Shown: piece by piece, positions 13,215 to 15,182 of the stretch
How positions within the stretch are numbered: the first letter of the stretch is position 1
Layout of the letters: each line of letters starts with the position of its first letter
Assembly: GCA_025997655.1 (NCBI GenBank)
Contig: BNUW01000055.1
Location: 1-15,182, forward strand
Length of the DNA stretch: 15,182 nucleotides
Direction of reading: 5' to 3'
Origin: Spirochaetia bacterium
Lineage (GTDB): Bacteria; Spirochaetota; Spirochaetia; Treponematales; Breznakiellaceae
Notes under the pieces: model-generated
What the model was told of the DNA's origin: nothing
Database searches by the model: none
The model's input: only the letters and a program-made list of their open reading frames with translations
Program-made: the position numbers and the translations under genes

Positions 13215-14444
13215 ATGTTAAAGAATGAACTTTTAGAAATTATCGCCAATGGTGAAAGTTCCGGTGTGGAATTCAAACGGGATGACCTTCGCCCGGAACA
13301 ATTAGCGAAAGAAATTGTTGCCCTTGCCAATTTTCAGGGCGGGCAGGTTCTGATTGGCGTTGAAGATGATGGAAGCATTACGGGCATTCAACGAAAGAAT
13401 CTGGAGGAATGGATAATGGATACCGTTTTTGGACGGTACATTCACCCCTCAATTATTCCCTTTTATGAGGAGATTGTTTTAGGGGACAAGAAAGTCGCAA
13501 TAATAACTATCAGCAATTGTACCGGCAAGCCCTATTTTGTCCGGCATAATAACCGGGAAGAAACCTATATCCGTGTGGGCAGCATCTCCCGGCCTGCAAC
13601 CAGGGAACAGCTCATTCAACTTTCAGAAAGCGGCGGATTACTCCATGTGGAATTATTGCCCGTATTCGGAACCACTTTTAAAACCCTGGATCAGGCGCGG
13701 CTTGAGGATTATCTAGCCAATATTGTCGGCGATACGGAGATGCCGTCCACCATACCGGATTGGGAGAACCGTCTTTCCGGGCTTGGTTTTATGTCCCCGG
13801 ACAATATGGATAAGCATGTTTGTACCGTTGCAGGAATAGTGCTTTTTGCCCATAGCCCCCGGCATCATTTTCACAGGGCCGGTCTCCGCTGGATGTCTTT
13901 TAGCGGCAATGACATGGATTATCAGGCACAGGATGACACGTTCCTTGACGCACCCTTACTGGGGCTTTTTGAAGGACAGGCAGGGAAAGGCCGTCATCTT
14001 GTACAGATGGGATTAATTGAACTGAGTATAGACAGGGCACGGCCGTTTATATCGGTAGAAGCAGATAAACCTGATGAAAATTTCCGCCGTGAACGGGAGT
14101 GGTATTACCCGCCTGACGCGGTGCGGGAAGCGCTCCTCAATAGTTTTGCTCACCGGGACTGGACCCGTTCCGCCGAAGTTGAAATGGTAAATTATAATGA
14201 CCGGCTGGAAATAAATAGTCCCGGTGCATTGCAGAATTCTATGAGCGTAGAAAAAATGCTGGCCGGGCAGCGTTCAGTCCGGAATCCCATTATTCTGGAA
14301 ACACTGCGGGATTATGGGTATGTCGATATGCGGGGGATGGGAATACGCCGTAAAATTGTACCCCTTACCCGTGATTTAACCGGCAAGGATCCTGTTTTTG
14401 AAACCACCGAAGATTATGTAAAGACAATACTTCCAAGGAAGTAA
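13215..14444 (+). CDS. AlbA_2 (Schlafen-like) and HATPase_c_4 domain protein
   Basis: The 409-residue protein pairs an N-terminal AlbA_2/Schlafen-type domain (residues 1-120; ESSGVEFK at 14-21, EIVALANFQGG at 33-43, IGVEDDGSITG at 47-57) with a C-terminal HATPase_c_4-type domain. There the N-box-like EALLNSFAHRDW is at 305-316, EINSPG at 332-337, and GMGIRR at 374-379. Such proteins are common but poorly understood; some are annotated as putative transcriptional regulators and some occur in defence loci. Its ATG follows the parB stop with no intervening base, so it is probably translated by coupling in the par operon. The composition is visibly more AT-rich than parA-parB, which suggests later arrival. 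Its last 11 bases are in the 102-bp inverted repeat. Confidence 0.82.
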   Translation: MLKNELLEIIANGESSGVEFKRDDLRPEQLAKEIVALANFQGGQVLIGVEDDGSITGIQRKNLEEWIMDTVFGRYIHPSIIPFYEEIVLGDKKVAIITISNCTGKPYFVRHNNREETYIRVGSISRPATREQLIQLSESGGLLHVELLPVFGTTFKTLDQARLEDYLANIVGDTEMPSTIPDWENRLSGLGFMSPDNMDKHVCTVAGIVLFAHSPRHHFHRAGLRWMSFSGNDMDYQAQDDTFLDAPLLGLFEGQAGKGRHLVQMGLIELSIDRARPFISVEADKPDENFRREREWYYPPDAVREALLNSFAHRDWTRSAEVEMVNYNDRLEINSPGALQNSMSVEKMLAGQRSVRNPIILETLRDYGYVDMRGMGIRRKIVPLTRDLTGKDPVFETTEDYVKTILPRK

Positions 14445-14535
14445 ACAGGTGGCTAATATTCATAAGGCGGCCCCTATTTCGCCTGGGTAAACCGATACCC
14501 GCTTCCTGCCGCCGTCACCGTTCCGATGGCCGGAT
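14434..14535 (+). repeat. Left copy of a perfect 102-bp inverted repeat
   Basis: All 102 bases are the exact reverse complement of 15081-15182. This copy looks native: it contains the 3' end of the AlbA_2 gene, the 29-base gap, and the last 62 bases of the convergent metallo-hydrolase gene, all in a sensible arrangement. Confidence 0.97.
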
Positions 14536-15073
14536 AGACCAGGTGCATTCCCGCGACAGGGATATTGTTTTGCGCCACGTAGGCCAGTATCCGTTTACGG
14601 ATTGCCGCCGCGGCTATGGGGTCCGTGTCGTAGCTTACCGACTGATCCGGCACGGGGAACTGGATGAGCTCCGCATGCATCAAATCCCCCCAGATGAGGA
14701 GCCTTTTGCTGTCGGACTCCAGCATAAACACGGTATGCCCCGGGGTGTGGCCGAATGCGGCGATGGCCTTGATCCCCGGCAACAGGTCGGCGATAGTTGC
14801 GCCCAGTTCGCCTGGGCGGAAGGTCTCCACCCGGTTGCCGTAGGGTGCCAGGGCAGCGGCAGCCGAATTACCCGCGCCGGGCTTTATCCAGAAATCTTTT
14901 TCCTGTTGAGCCAGGTACACCTTGGCCTTGGGGAACAGGGCTTTGCCGTCCCGTTGGAGGCCGCCGATGTGATCCCCGTGCAGGTGGGTCAGGAGTACCG
15001 CGTCCACCTGGGTGGGATCGACACCTAAGGATTTCATGGAATCAAAGAGGGCCCTGCCAAAGCCTGTATCCAC
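14474..15073 (-). CDS. Metallo-beta-lactamase-fold hydrolase, N-terminally truncated
   Basis: The readable part (199 residues from a GTG at 15073) starts directly at the VDTGFGR strand of an MBL-fold enzyme. The metal motif HLHGDH is at 30-35 (His30, His32, Asp34, His35), then GHTPGH (108-113), Asp130 in WGDLMH, and a C-terminal His in AGMHLVYPA. It resembles the extended MBL group containing methyl parathion hydrolase and lactonase-like enzymes; the substrate is unknown. The true N-terminus is missing. Native coding sequence runs back only to about 15080, where it is replaced by the right copy of the inverted repeat. That copy is open in frame but encodes unrelated residues and no start. The GTG is therefore probably not a real start. 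It is convergent with the AlbA_2 gene. Confidence 0.8.
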   Translation of the reverse strand: MDTGFGRALFDSMKSLGVDPTQVDAVLLTHLHGDHIGGLQRDGKALFPKAKVYLAQQEKDFWIKPGAGNSAAAALAPYGNRVETFRPGELGATIADLLPGIKAIAAFGHTPGHTVFMLESDSKRLLIWGDLMHAELIQFPVPDQSVSYDTDPIAAAAIRKRILAYVAQNNIPVAGMHLVYPAIGTVTAAGSGYRFTQAK

Positions 15074-15080
15074 CAGGACG

Positions 15081-15182
15081 ATCCGGCCATCGGAACGGTG
15101 ACGGCGGCAGGAAGCGGGTATCGGTTTACCCAGGCGAAATAGGGGCCGCCTTATGAATATTAGCCACCTGTTTACTTCCTTG
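15081..15182 (-). repeat. Right copy of the 102-bp inverted repeat, ending at the window edge
   Basis: This copy joins the MBL gene exactly where its coding sequence should continue toward the N-terminus. Read on the plus strand, it carries a second 3' fragment of that same gene (ending GYRFTQAK and stop) and then the tail of the AlbA_2 gene in reverse. It is therefore a fold-back copy of sequence from 546 bases away, not an independent repeat element. It may be biological or may be an artefact. Confidence 0.9.

Overview
The window reads as a chromosomal segment of a GC-rich spirochaete, most likely a Treponema-type bacterium of the kind found in insect guts. That placement is an inference from gene content and gene style: a groES standing apart from groEL, a Wza-like SLBB protein, an HtrA protease and an RlpA-SPOR protein, with parA-parB together. 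No 16S or other marker gene is present. Seventeen protein genes are supported. I see no tRNA, rRNA, CRISPR array or complete insertion sequence.

Region 1 (1-3066) is pyrimidine synthesis. pyrC runs leftward, and pyrK-pyrD run rightward with a 4-base overlap; they diverge from a gap of about 40 bases. Region 2 (3077-6171) is regulation and envelope: an XRE repressor-like gene, a 298-base AT-rich intergenic stretch with three promoter-like sequences and a 14-bp inverted repeat, a secreted polysaccharide-export-like SLBB protein, and an HtrA/Do serine protease.

Region 3 (6167-7092) is the strangest part. Two related palindromic elements lie in opposite orientation on either side of an rseC-like membrane gene. 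Their 93-bp cores match at 86 of 93 positions. The arms outside the cores are unrelated between the two sites, yet at each site the two arms are perfect inverted copies of each other. One arm of each element lies in the 3' end of a neighbouring gene (degP or ymdB). The right half of the first element is also tandemly duplicated.

Region 4 (7047-11412) is a leftward series: Cof-type HAD phosphatase, rlpA, groES (own promoter and a good terminator), an SGNH esterase, a TPR protein, a YmdB-family protein with an altered metal site, and then rseC. Region 5 (11443-14444) is the rightward parA-parB operon, with a textbook promoter overlapped by a 19-bp palindrome. It is followed without any gap by an AlbA_2/HATPase (Schlafen-like) gene of more AT-rich composition.

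Region 6 (14434-15182) is a metallo-beta-lactamase-fold gene that has lost its N-terminal part. It is bracketed by a perfect 102-bp inverted repeat whose right copy ends exactly at the window end. This is either a fold-back rearrangement or an assembly or amplification chimera, so the right edge should be treated with caution.
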